DNA of 64,000 nt from Caldilineaceae bacterium (GTDB lineage: Bacteria; Chloroflexota; Anaerolineae; Caldilineales; Caldilineaceae), in assembly GCA_022823185.1 (NCBI GenBank), contig JAJDXQ010000006.1, positions 1-64,000 on the forward strand. The letters are read 5' to 3'. The notes under the pieces were generated by a model. That model saw only the letters and a list, made by a program, of their open reading frames with translations, searched no databases and was not told the origin of the DNA. Both the position numbers and the translations under genes were made by a program. Below, piece by piece: positions 26,419 to 35,926 of the stretch (positions are counted from its first letter, which is position 1; every line of letters starts with the position of its first letter).

Positions 26419-27351
26419 CTACTCATTCCCGCCCGCAACCTGCCCAAACCAGCGCTCCTCCAGGAGGTCCAGCCGCCTCCCCTCCTCCAGCGCCGCCATT
26501 GCCTCAAAGAGCGCGCCCCGCAACACCGGCGCCTTGACAGACACCGCGATCACATAGGGATCCTCGTCGAGCACGTCGCCCACAGCTCCTATCCGCTTGC
26601 CTTCCCCCTGCGCCAGACGCAGCGTGACGCCGTCGATCAACAAGGCGTCGCTCGCGCTGCTGACCAAAGCCTGGATCGCCTTCTCCGAAGATTCGAACGG
26701 CATCCGCTCAAATTCCGCGCCCTCCCGTTGCAGGCGGCGGGCAATCGCGTCGCCCCGGCTGCCCCACTCCACCGCCACCGTACCCCCGTCCAGGTCCGCA
26801 ATCTCCTCATACGGGGCGTCGGCGCGGGCCGCAAGCCAAACGCCGGCCTCGAAATAGGGCGGCAGGTAATATACGTCTTTCGTCATGCGGGCATTGAACG
26901 GAAACGCGCTGATCACCGCGTCTACGCGGCCGACCAGCAGCGCATCCAACAGACTGTCGAACCCGATCGCAACGATCTCGGCCTCCAGCCCCCACGTCGC
27001 CGCGATCTCCCGCGCCAGGTCCACGTCATAGCCGATCGGCGCGCCCTCCGCATCCAGCATCTCAAATGGCGGAAAACTCGGGTCCATGCCCACACGCCAG
27101 CTCCCCCTTTCCTGCATCATGAGCCAGGTCTCGTCCACCGCCGGCCCGCTTGTGCGCAGTAGGAGCCACCCGCCAACCGCCAGCGCCAGTATAAGGACAG
27201 CGATCCACAACCGCGGCCGCCGTTCGAAACTGCGCCGCACGTCAAACCCGGTCCAGCGGTTGCCATTGCTCCCTGCAACCAGCCACTGCCGGTCGGAACC
27301 GCCCGGCGCCGCCAAGGTCTCTTTCTCCCTGTCCCTGTCCTTGTCCGTCAT
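26419..27351 (-). CDS. Membrane-anchored type-3 solute-binding protein (orphan)
   Basis: A 310-residue protein. Residues 1-47 are charged and presumably cytoplasmic, 48-66 form one transmembrane helix (LWIAVLILALAVGGWLLL), and the rest is an SBP_bac_3 domain: WRVGMDPSFPPFEMLDAEG, GYDVDLAREIAATWGL, FDSLLDALLVGRVDAVIS and WGSRGDAIARRL. This family binds amino acids or similar polar ligands. No ABC permease or ATPase is adjacent, and the anchor is a helix rather than a lipid, so it may be a sensor or auxiliary protein. Its ATG overlaps the TGA of the upstream glycoside hydrolase gene (ATGA), so the two products are made together. Confidence 0.8.
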   Translation of the reverse strand: MTDKDRDREKETLAAPGGSDRQWLVAGSNGNRWTGFDVRRSFERRPRLWIAVLILALAVGGWLLLRTSGPAVDETWLMMQERGSWRVGMDPSFPPFEMLDAEGAPIGYDVDLAREIAATWGLEAEIVAIGFDSLLDALLVGRVDAVISAFPFNARMTKDVYYLPPYFEAGVWLAARADAPYEEIADLDGGTVAVEWGSRGDAIARRLQREGAEFERMPFESSEKAIQALVSSASDALLIDGVTLRLAQGEGKRIGAVGDVLDEDPYVIAVSVKAPVLRGALFEAMAALEEGRRLDLLEERWFGQVAGGNE

Positions 27352-28526
27352 GGCGCCTCGAACCGGCCCGCCGCGTAACGCTGCATCTCCAGATAGATCG
27401 CCTTGGGCTCAAAGTCGGTGTCGACAAAAGTGTAGTAGTCCTGGTAACTCTTCTGATCCCAGGGAAAGCGAAACACCCACAGACAGACGCTCTCCATCCA
27501 GGGCCATTCGCTGCCGGCAATCTCGTACGCCCGGGCCGAGTTGAGAATCCGCTGGGCCGGACGCACGGCTCTGGTCCAGCGAGGATGATCGTTCCAACCG
27601 CCTTCAGTGATCATCGCCGTCTTATCGCCATCGCCGTTCCGCACCATGATCTCTCGCAAAAGCTCGGAGCGGCGAAAATTAATGACCGATTCTCCGGCCG
27701 GCTCGTCGGCATCAAATCCCAGGCCGTATGCGTGAATAGCGAGTATGTCGAAGTAGCCGGCCGCGCCCGCGTCGTACATCGCCTGAAGGTAATCGAGATC
27801 GTTCATACTCCATTCGCTCCCCGGCGGGTCCAGCGTCGGCGCAAGCGCGCCCGCCAGCACCTGCACATCCGGGGCAGCCGCTTTCACCATCGGGTAGACC
27901 ACCTTCAACATCTTGACATAGGATGCCGGATCGACCGGAAGAAAACCCCATTCCAGGCTCAGGTTCGGCTCGTTCCAAATGATCAAATGCCGGACTTTTC
28001 CCTGATAGCGCCGCACGAATTCAACAGCATAACGCCCGAACGCCTCGTAGTTTTCCTCCGCCAGGTAGAGATGATGCGAATCTTCCGGACGCGCCCACGA
28101 CGGCACATAACCCAGGCGGGCTATCACGGTTAGCCCTTGCCGGTTGGCGTGGTCGATGACCAGGTCCGGGTGGCTCCATTCGTATTGGCCCCGTTTCGGT
28201 TCGTAATAGGCCCAGGGAAAGTACTCAACGATCCACGGCGCGCCCATCTCCCGCACCATTTCGAGGCTGCGCTTTATCTTGGCCGCGTCCGGCTCATCCG
28301 TCAGGCGCGTGTGGACACCCATTTTGAGGTTGACCGTCGTGACCGTTCGCTGTGGACCCAAGGGGACCCAGTTGCGGAAGTAGGATCGATAGGTCAATCC
28401 GACCAGGCTGCACAGCAAAAGCGCCCCAATCAGCTTTCGGGCGCGAGGCGACCAATTTGCGATCCACTGTATGAAGTTTAGTAAGTATGGTTTCCTGCGC
28501 AAATAAGAGGCGAAGCGGCCAATCAT
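27348..28526 (-). CDS. Membrane-anchored glycoside hydrolase, clan GH-A-like
   Basis: A 392-residue protein with an N-terminal signal anchor (KLIGALLLCSLVGLTY) and an extracytoplasmic TIM-barrel glycosidase domain. The acid/base Glu186 sits in IIWNEPNLS and the likely nucleophile Glu308 in AMITEGGWND, the classical clan GH-A pattern (GH5/GH39-like); family number cannot be fixed by eye. ATG 28526 is used; a TTG codon lies directly before it. It shares WNE-NL, EWG-LP-DPA-YV and SGAL/AGAL motifs with the C-terminal domain of the 1072-residue protein ending at 43655, so the two are paralogous. It is translationally coupled to the following orphan binding protein. Confidence 0.8.
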   Translation of the reverse strand: MIGRFASYLRRKPYLLNFIQWIANWSPRARKLIGALLLCSLVGLTYRSYFRNWVPLGPQRTVTTVNLKMGVHTRLTDEPDAAKIKRSLEMVREMGAPWIVEYFPWAYYEPKRGQYEWSHPDLVIDHANRQGLTVIARLGYVPSWARPEDSHHLYLAEENYEAFGRYAVEFVRRYQGKVRHLIIWNEPNLSLEWGFLPVDPASYVKMLKVVYPMVKAAAPDVQVLAGALAPTLDPPGSEWSMNDLDYLQAMYDAGAAGYFDILAIHAYGLGFDADEPAGESVINFRRSELLREIMVRNGDGDKTAMITEGGWNDHPRWTRAVRPAQRILNSARAYEIAGSEWPWMESVCLWVFRFPWDQKSYQDYYTFVDTDFEPKAIYLEMQRYAAGRFEAP

Positions 28527-28553
28527 CAACAGGAAAGGGGAGTCATGCGGTTT

Positions 28554-29108
28554 CTATAACTTTTCCCGCAACTCATCTTCATCTTCATCATCGTCGAGAG
28601 GTATTGCGGGAGAAAACTCAAGCTCCCCCTCTGTTTCTGCCGGCGCGTCCTGCTCCTGCGGCGCTTGGCTGGCTTCGATTGCCTGAATTCCATTCTCAGC
28701 CTGGTGCAGCGAATTGTTCAGTTTGTCTCGCAGCCGGTATAACACATCGAGCGCATATACTTCGGCTTCATCGACAAGCCGGATCGCCTCCGCGTGTCCA
28801 TGCGCGATGATTCTCTCCGCTTCCTCACGCGCGCGTTCGGTGATCTCGTCCTCGCTGACAATCTGGATCGCCTGCTGCTCCGCGTGCGCGACGATCTGCT
28901 CCGCCCGGGCCTGCGCATCACTCAAAATGCGGTCGCGCTCCGTTATCATCCGCTCGCTTTCTTTGATCGCGCTCGGTATGCTGATACGCATCTGATCGAT
29001 CAGCCGGAGACACTCCTCCGAATTCACGATCAAAGAGGGCGAAAAAGGCACGCGCCACCCTCTGTTCAGAGTCTGTTCAAGTTGATCCACCAGTTGTAGA
29101 ATTTCCAT
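28554..29108 (-). CDS. Coiled-coil protein next to coaD (DivIVA/ATP-synthase-b-like helix)
   Basis: A 184-residue protein from ATG 29108; a TTG start 12 codons earlier is less likely. It is mostly one long amphipathic helix (about residues 35-140) with alternating Arg/Glu/Ala, including SERMITERDRILSDAQARAE and AEQIVAHAEQQA, the style of ATP-synthase b subunits and DivIVA-like proteins. The C-terminus is acidic (DDDEDEDE). There is no membrane segment. Similar proteins sit beside coaD in several Chloroflexota from memory, but no function is established. A structural or cell-division role is conceivable; it is not an atpF duplicate. Confidence 0.6.
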   Translation of the reverse strand: MEILQLVDQLEQTLNRGWRVPFSPSLIVNSEECLRLIDQMRISIPSAIKESERMITERDRILSDAQARAEQIVAHAEQQAIQIVSEDEITERAREEAERIIAHGHAEAIRLVDEAEVYALDVLYRLRDKLNNSLHQAENGIQAIEASQAPQEQDAPAETEGELEFSPAIPLDDDEDEDELREKL

Positions 29109-29176
29109 GATCGGTTTGAACTCTCGTTTGACAGCTCCCGGCAACCGCCAGAATCCTGAAACCCAATGCCTCTCCG

Positions 29177-29665
29177 CTAGTCCCCGCCCTCCGCAAACCG
29201 TTGCCGTAACGCCCGCTCAGCATACGGCGTCACCCAGTGGGAAACATCGCCGTCCAGGCTTGCCACTTCCTTCAGAATCGTGGAGCTGAGATAGACGTAT
29301 TCCGTGCTGCACAGCAGATAACATGTCTCGATCTGGGGCGCCATCAGCCGGTTGGCCATGTCAATGCGGGATTCAAAAGAGAGATCATCCACATTTCTGA
29401 TCCCCCGTACGATCACCCGGACTCCATGCCGCAGTGCCCATTTTACCGTTAGTCCGCTATATGACACAATCGAAATATTCTTCACGTCTCCGAGGGCTTC
29501 TTCCGCCAGCCCGATGCGCTCTTCCGTTGAAAAAAGCAGCCGCTTGGCCGGCGCGTCAAAGACCGTCACCAGCAGCTCATCAAACAGCGCAGCCGCACGT
29601 CGGGCGACATCCAGGTGGCCGTTATGGAAAGGGTCAAAACTGCCCGGGTAGATGGCGCGGGTCAT
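29177..29665 (-). CDS. coaD: Phosphopantetheine adenylyltransferase
   Basis: A 162-residue enzyme that transfers AMP from ATP to 4'-phosphopantetheine, the penultimate step of coenzyme A synthesis, in the cytoplasm. ATG 29665 gives the family's usual length; the frame is open further upstream but those residues are not conserved. Signatures: PGSFDPFHNGHLD (nucleotide-binding), GLTVKWALRHGVRVIVRGIRN, the E-x10-STEYVYLSSTILKEVA segment and a C-terminal VTPYAERALRQRF. It lies between a coiled-coil gene and a HAD phosphatase on the same strand. Confidence 0.95.
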   Translation of the reverse strand: MTRAIYPGSFDPFHNGHLDVARRAAALFDELLVTVFDAPAKRLLFSTEERIGLAEEALGDVKNISIVSYSGLTVKWALRHGVRVIVRGIRNVDDLSFESRIDMANRLMAPQIETCYLLCSTEYVYLSSTILKEVASLDGDVSHWVTPYAERALRQRFAEGGD

Positions 29666-29727
29666 TGCGCGTCTTCTTTTCCACAGATTTCCGAGCGGCG
29701 GCAGGCTTGGCAGCGAAGCATCTGCGT

Positions 29728-30411
29728 TCAAGTTTCCGTTCGGTCAGCGTCAGAACGATCAAAACAGGCGATCAGTTCATCCGGCGCCATGCTGGCAATC
29801 GAATCCAGAAAGAGATCCGCGCCCGAAAAGTCGGAAACGCGGGTAATCTGGTTCGGCACGGAAACGCAGCGCAGACCCGCCCGTTGCGCGCCAATCATGC
29901 CGTTGTAAGAGTCTTCGATCGCGACCGCCCGCCGGGGCGAAACAGCCAGCTTCTGCGCCGCCAGCCGGTAGAGGGCCGGGTCCGGCTTAACCCGCTCCAC
30001 ATCATCCGCAGTGACGACCGCCGCAAAACGCTCGCGCAGCCCCAGTCGTTTCAAATGCGACTCAACCCATTCGCGGTCAGAGCTTGACGCCACTGCCAGC
30101 CGTAAGCCTCGCTGCTCGGCTGCCGCCATTAACTCCAGCACGCCAGGCATTATCGGTTGGGACTGAACCAGGGCCATATAACGTTTCCGCCGCTCTCTTC
30201 GTAACCTCTCCCGGTCGATTTCTCTGCCCAGTAAACTCTCCAGATGGTCATGTGGCGCAAACTCACCGGTGCCGCCCCCGACCGCTTGCAGCCACAGCTC
30301 CAGCCGCAACTCGACCCCATATCCGCTGAAAATCTCCTGCCAAGTCTGGAAATCAGGCGTCTCAGTGTCCAGAATCGTTCCATCAAAATCAAAAACTATC
30401 GCCTGCAGCAC
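29728..30411 (-). CDS. HAD-superfamily phosphatase / beta-phosphoglucomutase-like
   Basis: A 227-residue cytoplasmic HAD hydrolase of subfamily I. Motif I is FDFDGTILDTET (nucleophile first Asp), motif II VASSSDREW, motif III with KPDPALYRLA and motif IV AVAIEDSYNGMIGAQRAG. The cap between motifs I and II is the helical type of beta-phosphoglucomutases and sugar-phosphate phosphatases. The start is GTG 30411 with GGGGAGT upstream. It lies 62 bases before coaD on the same strand and is probably co-transcribed. The substrate is not predictable. Confidence 0.85.
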   Translation of the reverse strand: MLQAIVFDFDGTILDTETPDFQTWQEIFSGYGVELRLELWLQAVGGGTGEFAPHDHLESLLGREIDRERLRRERRKRYMALVQSQPIMPGVLELMAAAEQRGLRLAVASSSDREWVESHLKRLGLRERFAAVVTADDVERVKPDPALYRLAAQKLAVSPRRAVAIEDSYNGMIGAQRAGLRCVSVPNQITRVSDFSGADLFLDSIASMAPDELIACFDRSDADRTET

Positions 30412-30507
30412 AGGTAGACTCCCCCTTGTTTTGGCCGCGGATTTCGCGCTGCAATTTCACCCCGCAAACGCGGCCAACATTCGATTTGGCGTTCGTTCGC
30501 CCAGACC

Positions 30508-31959
30508 TCAGGCGATGAACTCGCTGAAGACGCGGTCCCCCACGAGCAGCCCTCTGGAGGTCAAACGCACTCGTTCCCCGTCCGATTCCAGCAAACCGTT
30601 ATCCTGCAATCGATCGAGAGCGGGCCCAAATGCAGCCCCCAATGGCTGTCCATGCATCGCCTCAAAACGGGAGTGCGAGACCCCCTCCTCCACCAAACGC
30701 AGTCCCAACATCATCGTTTCGCCCATCGATACCTCGGCCGGCAACGCCTCCTGAAAATCAACGGGACTCTCCCCCTTCTCAACGCGCCGGATGTAGCTCT
30801 GTACACCCTTGCGATTGGCCCATCGGATGGCGGCCGCCGGCGAATCCGCTTCCTCGCCTTCCTGGCTGACGCCGCCGGACAGGAATGAAAGGCCCTGCAT
30901 GGTCTCGTCTCGCAACGAAACAGGGCAGCGCATATGACTGTGCGCCCCAGGTCCAACGCCGATCCACTCCTGATTGCGCCAGTACAGGAGATTGTGTCGG
31001 CAGGCATATCCCGCGCCCCGTGACCAGTTGGACACCTCGTACTGGTCGTAACCCGCCGACCGCAGACCGGCCATCGCAGTCTCGTACATCTCAGCGGCTA
31101 CGTCATCGTCAGGCGCAGGCGTCTTTCCGGTCTCTACCCAGTGCGCCAAGGGCGTAGCTGGCTCGACGATCAGGCTGTACAGGCTGAGGTGCCGGGGAGC
31201 CAGCGTCAGGGCCTTTTCCAACGTGTCGGTCCAGGCCTGGACCGACTGCCCGGGCAGTCCAAACATGAAATCCAGATTGATGTTGGCAAAGCCCGCCCCA
31301 ACTGCCGCGTCATAGGCGCGCAGCGCCTCGTCCGCGTCGTGGATGCGCCCCAGAAACGCCAGCTCGTCCGCCTGAAAACTCTGCACGCCCATGCTCAGGC
31401 GGTTCACGCCCAAACGACGCAGCAAAGAAAACTGCCCCCGATCCTCGATCCCAGGATTGGCTTCACTGCTTACCTCAGCGTCGGCTGCCAGCGAGAAACG
31501 GTCGTGTACCAAAGACAGAATCTGCTCCAGCTGGCTCGAGCCAAGCGCTGTTGGCGTACCCCCGCCCAGAAAAACCGTATCCACCCTCCGCCCGTCGAGG
31601 CGCGTCGCCCACCAGCCCATCTCCCGGCACAGAGCCTCGGTATAGGCTTCATAGAGCGGTTCCAGCCCGGCGTACGTATTGAAGTCGCAGTAGGGACACT
31701 TCCGGGCGCAAAAGGGAATGTGGATGTAGAGCCCAAGCGGTCCCGCGCCAGATGGCGGATTCGCTGCGGCCGTCGACAGGCCGGCAACCTGACCCGCTCC
31801 GCTCCTGACCGTGACGCCGTTCACGGATTCGTGAGCCAAACCCGCGGTGGCCTTCCTCCCTGTCGCCCCCGGCGCGCCGCCGCCCTCAGAACTTGCCCCC
31901 GCCCCTTCCCGCACGAGGCCCTCTCTCTCTTTCGGAGTCAATGCAGCCAAGCCACTCAT
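30508..31959 (-). CDS. hemW: HemW-like radical SAM protein
   Basis: A 483-residue radical SAM protein of the HemN/HemW family. The [4Fe-4S] site is CARKCPYC within LGLYIHIPF; GGGTPTALGSSQLEQIL, SMGVQSFQADELAFLGRIH and DFMFGLPGQSVQAWTDTLE follow in family order. HemW proteins are haem chaperones rather than true coproporphyrinogen oxidases; the single CxxxCxxC without the HemN-specific extra cysteine supports HemW. ATG 31959 leaves about 75 low-complexity Gly/Ala-rich residues before the conserved domain, longer than usual, so the real start may be further in. Confidence 0.85.
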   Translation of the reverse strand: MSGLAALTPKEREGLVREGAGASSEGGGAPGATGRKATAGLAHESVNGVTVRSGAGQVAGLSTAAANPPSGAGPLGLYIHIPFCARKCPYCDFNTYAGLEPLYEAYTEALCREMGWWATRLDGRRVDTVFLGGGTPTALGSSQLEQILSLVHDRFSLAADAEVSSEANPGIEDRGQFSLLRRLGVNRLSMGVQSFQADELAFLGRIHDADEALRAYDAAVGAGFANINLDFMFGLPGQSVQAWTDTLEKALTLAPRHLSLYSLIVEPATPLAHWVETGKTPAPDDDVAAEMYETAMAGLRSAGYDQYEVSNWSRGAGYACRHNLLYWRNQEWIGVGPGAHSHMRCPVSLRDETMQGLSFLSGGVSQEGEEADSPAAAIRWANRKGVQSYIRRVEKGESPVDFQEALPAEVSMGETMMLGLRLVEEGVSHSRFEAMHGQPLGAAFGPALDRLQDNGLLESDGERVRLTSRGLLVGDRVFSEFIA

Positions 31960-32046
31960 CAACCTTAATGCCTCGTTCGTTGGGCGCGCAAAGAGAAGCG
32001 GGTATCGAAAAGGGAGGACGCCTTGCCCTTCACCCCGCCTCTGCGG

Positions 32047-32775
32047 TCAGGGGTTCTCCAACCGGAACCCGTGACCGCGCACAGTTACAATGAAGTTGGA
32101 TCTCGCGTCGTGCTCGGAAAGCCGCTCCCGCAGCCGGCGCACAAGAGCGTCTATTGCCTGCTTGCTCACCCCTGCGCCGCTCGTCTCAGGCCAGACCGCC
32201 TGTACGATCTGTTCCCGAGTCATCACCCCGCCCCCCTCATGCCAGAGCGCGCTCAACAGCCGGTATTGATGCAAACTCAAAGGGGGCTCAAGCAGCGAGC
32301 CGTTCAGCCACACCTGCCGAGTCTCCTCCTCAATCCGCAATCCGGTCTCAGACTGCGCATCGTTTTCCGAAGAGTCCAGCGTCAAAGGCGTAGTCGCTTC
32401 ATCATCGACAAAGGACATTTTGAATCGCAGGGCAATCTGCACCTCGTCGCCGTCCGAAAGGCTACGCGACCCGTCGGCAATATCCACACCATTGACATGT
32501 GTCCCGTTCTTGCTGCCCAGGTCCTCAATCGAATAACCATATCCGTCCCAGAATATACGGGCGTGGTTGCGGCTCACCTGGCGGTCTGGCAGCGTAACGT
32601 GGCATTCATCGTGGCGGCCTATGATCAAGGGCGTGGTACGGCTGAGGGGCCAGCCCTGACCGGTCTGATTGCCATGGCGGAGGATCAGCATTGCCGTCTC
32701 ACGTTGTCTGTCGACGGGCCGCGCGCCCCGAGAATCTATCAAACGTTGTTCAGCGTTGTCGCCCTCTTGCGTCAT
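32047..32775 (-). CDS. FHA domain fused to an OmpR-type winged-helix DNA-binding domain
   Basis: A 242-residue protein. Residues 28-125 form a forkhead-associated domain with the phosphothreonine-binding core: [23 protein letters not shown] and [11 protein letters not shown]. Residues 140-242 are an OmpR/PhoB-type winged helix ([49 protein letters not shown]). There is no receiver domain, so control would come from phosphopeptide binding rather than Asp phosphorylation. The start ATG 32775 has AGAGGGA upstream. It is divergent from a Ser/Thr kinase gene 383 bases away, the obvious candidate partner. Confidence 0.85.
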   Translation of the reverse strand: MTQEGDNAEQRLIDSRGARPVDRQRETAMLILRHGNQTGQGWPLSRTTPLIIGRHDECHVTLPDRQVSRNHARIFWDGYGYSIEDLGSKNGTHVNGVDIADGSRSLSDGDEVQIALRFKMSFVDDEATTPLTLDSSENDAQSETGLRIEEETRQVWLNGSLLEPPLSLHQYRLLSALWHEGGGVMTREQIVQAVWPETSGAGVSKQAIDALVRRLRERLSEHDARSNFIVTVRGHGFRLENP

Positions 32776-33158
32776 TTCCGTCCCTCTTGAGACTACCTTG
32801 CAAGGACAACTATTTTTGTCGCTTGCACATTTTGCCTTCTTGTATTTATAGTGTGGTTCCTAGCACCTTGGCCTTCAATATACGACGGCAACAGAAAGCC
32901 TGAATGCCTCATGTAGCGATGTCAGGGGGGAAATTCATTATAACGAACCGAGTTTGATCCGTCAACAGATTTTCTGGAATGGGAGCGCAATCCGGCTCCG
33001 GCATGGCCCGAATCGTATCGTCCTATGCCCCAAAAACCTGTCAACCGCAGCATACCTTGTGTGTCTGAACTCCCTCCAATGCGCACAAAAAGCCGCGACC
33101 TTTCGCCCTGCATTAACGGCCCGGTTCCAACGTCCCGTCAGTCTCTCCGAGGTGTCTT
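32776..33158. promoter_or_regulatory. Divergent control region between the FHA regulator and the kinase
   Basis: AT-rich patches at 32808-32860 and 32930-32955 (TTCATTATAACG) would suit promoters in each direction; no repeat or operator can be named. No gene seen. Confidence 0.35.
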
Positions 33159-34163
33159 TTGGCCACAGTCTTAGATTCAGATTCAATCTTGCGCGGGCGC
33201 TATGAAATCGTCCGCCTGGTCGGACAGGGCGGAATGGGCGCCGTCTACCAGGCCAACGATCTGCGCCTGGACGGGCGGGTTTGCGCCATTAAGGAAATCC
33301 TGCCAGCCCTCCTGATCGACCACCGTGGTCCCGACCTGGACCTGGGCCAGACGATCGAACAGTTCTACCAGGAGGCAAGTGTCCTGGCACGGCTCGATCA
33401 TCCCAACCTTCCCAAAGTGTCCGACTACTTCTCCGTGGACGGCCGCGAGTATCTGGTCATGGACTTTATCGAAGGCCGCGACCTGCAGGAAATCGTCAAC
33501 GAAGCGCTGCGACAGAACAAGCACCTGTCGGAAGCCCAAGTGCTCCTGTGGGCGGCGCAGCTTCTGGATGCTCTGGAGTACCTGCACGGCCAGGACCCGC
33601 CCGTGCTCCACCGCGACATCAAACCGGGCAACATCAAAATCACGCCCGAAAACAGACTGAAACTGGTTGACTTCGGCCTGGTCAAAGTCTTGCAACCGGA
33701 CGACGCACGCACGGTGACAGTCGTCCAGGGACGGGGCACCGTTGCTTACACCCCTCTTGAGCAGTATGGCGGCGATACCGGTCATACCGATGTGCGCTCA
33801 GATATTTACAGCGTCGGAGCCACCCTCTATCACCTCCTGGCGGGGGCGCCGCCCCAGGATGCCAGGGAGCGATTCCTCAAGTCCGGTCTGCTGGACCCAC
33901 TGCGCCAGCTCAACCCGGCCATCTCGACGAGAACGGAACGAGCCGTCTTCCAGGCGTTAGCCATGCACCCTGACGAGCGCCCACCCAGTATCGAAGCCCT
34001 GCGCCATTCGCTTTTCGGCGTCGAAAGCGCCAGAAAAGATCCCACCACAGATCTGCTGCCGCCTCCTACGTGGAACGAAATCTTGCACAGAAACCGTATG
34101 CTGATAGGCACGACCGTTTTCCTCTTCATCATCGCCGCCTTTATCAGCATCTATGAACTTTGA
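33159..34163 (+). CDS. Tail-anchored PknB-like Ser/Thr protein kinase
   Basis: A 334-residue Hanks-type kinase. Glycine loop GQGGMG (22-27), ATP lysine Lys45 in AIKEIL, catalytic Asp153 in HRDIKPGN, magnesium Asp171 in DFGLVK, activation segment ending [12 protein letters not shown], and [14 protein letters not shown]. All catalytic residues are present, so it should be active. A single hydrophobic helix at the extreme C-terminus ([15 protein letters not shown]) anchors it with the kinase in the cytoplasm and essentially nothing outside; PASTA or sensor repeats are absent. The start is TTG 33159 with GAGG upstream. Likely target or reader: the divergent FHA-winged-helix protein. Confidence 0.9.
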   Translation: MATVLDSDSILRGRYEIVRLVGQGGMGAVYQANDLRLDGRVCAIKEILPALLIDHRGPDLDLGQTIEQFYQEASVLARLDHPNLPKVSDYFSVDGREYLVMDFIEGRDLQEIVNEALRQNKHLSEAQVLLWAAQLLDALEYLHGQDPPVLHRDIKPGNIKITPENRLKLVDFGLVKVLQPDDARTVTVVQGRGTVAYTPLEQYGGDTGHTDVRSDIYSVGATLYHLLAGAPPQDARERFLKSGLLDPLRQLNPAISTRTERAVFQALAMHPDERPPSIEALRHSLFGVESARKDPTTDLLPPPTWNEILHRNRMLIGTTVFLFIIAAFISIYEL

Positions 34164-34532
34164 CAATCTGACGCAATCTGCCCATCCAGTGGCAGCTGAC
34201 CAGCAGCCTCCTGCCCCGGCGCTGGCGTCTGCTTCTTGCCAGCAAGGGCGCGCCCGATTCGCGTAGCCAACCTCGGCCAGAAATCATCCCCACAATAGAA
34301 ACAAATGCCAAAACAACGCTGTGAAAATTTGCGCAATCCAACCGCGCTCGCGTATACTGAAGATGGACTTTTCAAGAATTATAGCGACCCCACTGTTACG
34401 CCTCCCCCGAACAAGAAATACAGCGGGCCGTCGCGATCTTGCAGGACTGGCTGGAGAACGCCGCTCGTCCCGTAATCTGCGCAAACAACAGCGGCCTATC
34501 GCCAATAACGGCCCTTTACAGGAGGATAGATC
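34164..34532 (+). other. Leader region of the ATP synthase operon
   Basis: No atpI or other gene is present. It holds the predicted operon promoter (34329-34358) and a leader of about 165 bases without an evident structured element. Confidence 0.45.
34329..34358 (+). promoter_or_regulatory. Predicted promoter of the atp operon
   Basis: TTGCGC (34329-34334) and TATACT (34353-34358) with an 18-base spacer. The same arrangement, TTGCCG-18-TATACT, precedes proB. Confidence 0.55.
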
Positions 34533-35483
34533 TTGTTCAAGAATCTTCTCCAGGCTTTTGTCTTGAATGCACGCATTCGCAATGCGACCATCGGCGTCAT
34601 TGTGCTGCTCGTCTTGAGCGTGGTGCCGTTCTTCAATGCCCCCCCTCCCCATGTCGAATTAGCGGCCGAAGCGCTGCTGGAACAGGGACCAAAGTGGTTC
34701 ACGAACGGCCTCCTGACAACCATCCTGGTCGACCTGATCATTATCCTGATGGCCGTCTTTGCCGTATCCAGAATGAAGGAAATCCCCGGCGCCTGGCAGA
34801 ATATCGTCGAAATGCTCGTCGAAGGAATGTGGAACCTGACCCAGAGCATCGCCGGCCATGGCTCCGCCAACAGCCGCAAGTTTTTCCCCTGGGTCATCAC
34901 CATCTTCATCTTCGTTCTGGTCAGCAACTACATAGGCCTCCTGCCCGGCTTTGGCTCGATCGGCATCTACCATAGTGGCGCCGAAAGCCACGCCCAGGCC
35001 GCGCTCGACAACCAGATCGCGATGGCCGGCGCAGAAACCGTCGCCGTCGCAGCCGCAGCCGAAGAAGGCAAGCCGGTCCTTGTCCCCCTGTTTCGCAGCC
35101 CCTCCGCCGACCTGAACATGACCCTTGCCCTGGCCCTCATCTCAGTCTTCATGACCCAATTCTTCGGCGTCCAGGCATTGGGAATCCGCTATTTCACCAA
35201 GTTCTTCAAGAACCCTTTCAAAGACGGAATGGGGGCCGTGGTCGGCTTCTTCGAGCTGATCGCCGAAATCTCCAAAATAATCAGCTTCTCTTTTCGTCTC
35301 TTCGGCAATATCTTCGCCGGTGAAGTCGTTTTGCTGGTTATGGCCTTTCTCGTCACCTTTCTCCTGCCCAGTATTTTCTACGGGCTGGAGTTGTTCATCG
35401 GATTCATCCAGGCGCTTGTATTCATGTTGCTGACCTTGGCATTCTTCACCATGGCCACCGTCAGCCACGACGATCACCATTAA
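34533..35483 (+). CDS. atpB: F-type ATP synthase subunit a
   Basis: A 316-residue membrane subunit that forms the ion half-channels facing the c-ring. The start is TTG 34533, 8 bases after GGAGGA. The essential stator arginine is Arg255 in SFSFRLFGNIFAGEV, and the late helices (LFIGFIQALVFMLLTLAFF) are canonical. Between the GFGSIG and NMTLALAL helices there is a loop of about 60 residues rich in Ala, Glu and Gln (residues 145-195), longer than in E. coli. First gene of the operon atpBEFHAGDC; atpI is absent. Confidence 0.95.
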   Translation: MFKNLLQAFVLNARIRNATIGVIVLLVLSVVPFFNAPPPHVELAAEALLEQGPKWFTNGLLTTILVDLIIILMAVFAVSRMKEIPGAWQNIVEMLVEGMWNLTQSIAGHGSANSRKFFPWVITIFIFVLVSNYIGLLPGFGSIGIYHSGAESHAQAALDNQIAMAGAETVAVAAAAEEGKPVLVPLFRSPSADLNMTLALALISVFMTQFFGVQALGIRYFTKFFKNPFKDGMGAVVGFFELIAEISKIISFSFRLFGNIFAGEVVLLVMAFLVTFLLPSIFYGLELFIGFIQALVFMLLTLAFFTMATVSHDDHH

Positions 35484-35512
35484 AGCCGGTTGCCAGTGGC
35501 AGGCTGCGCTAG

Positions 35513-35812
<300 letters not shown>

Positions 35813-35926
35813 ACCTGTTCTCAGTGGCCGCAGTTCAGTCGCCCGTGACCAATGTTCACGCCCGGGGGCCAGTGCCCTGACCGACCGCGAAAAACGAGCC
35901 ACTGCAGTTAATCCAGGAGGTTGGCC

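Noticed and set aside
28554-29108. Second atpF copy
   Set aside because: Coiled-coil composition is similar, but there is no membrane helix and no delta-binding motif, and it sits with coaD rather than atp genes.
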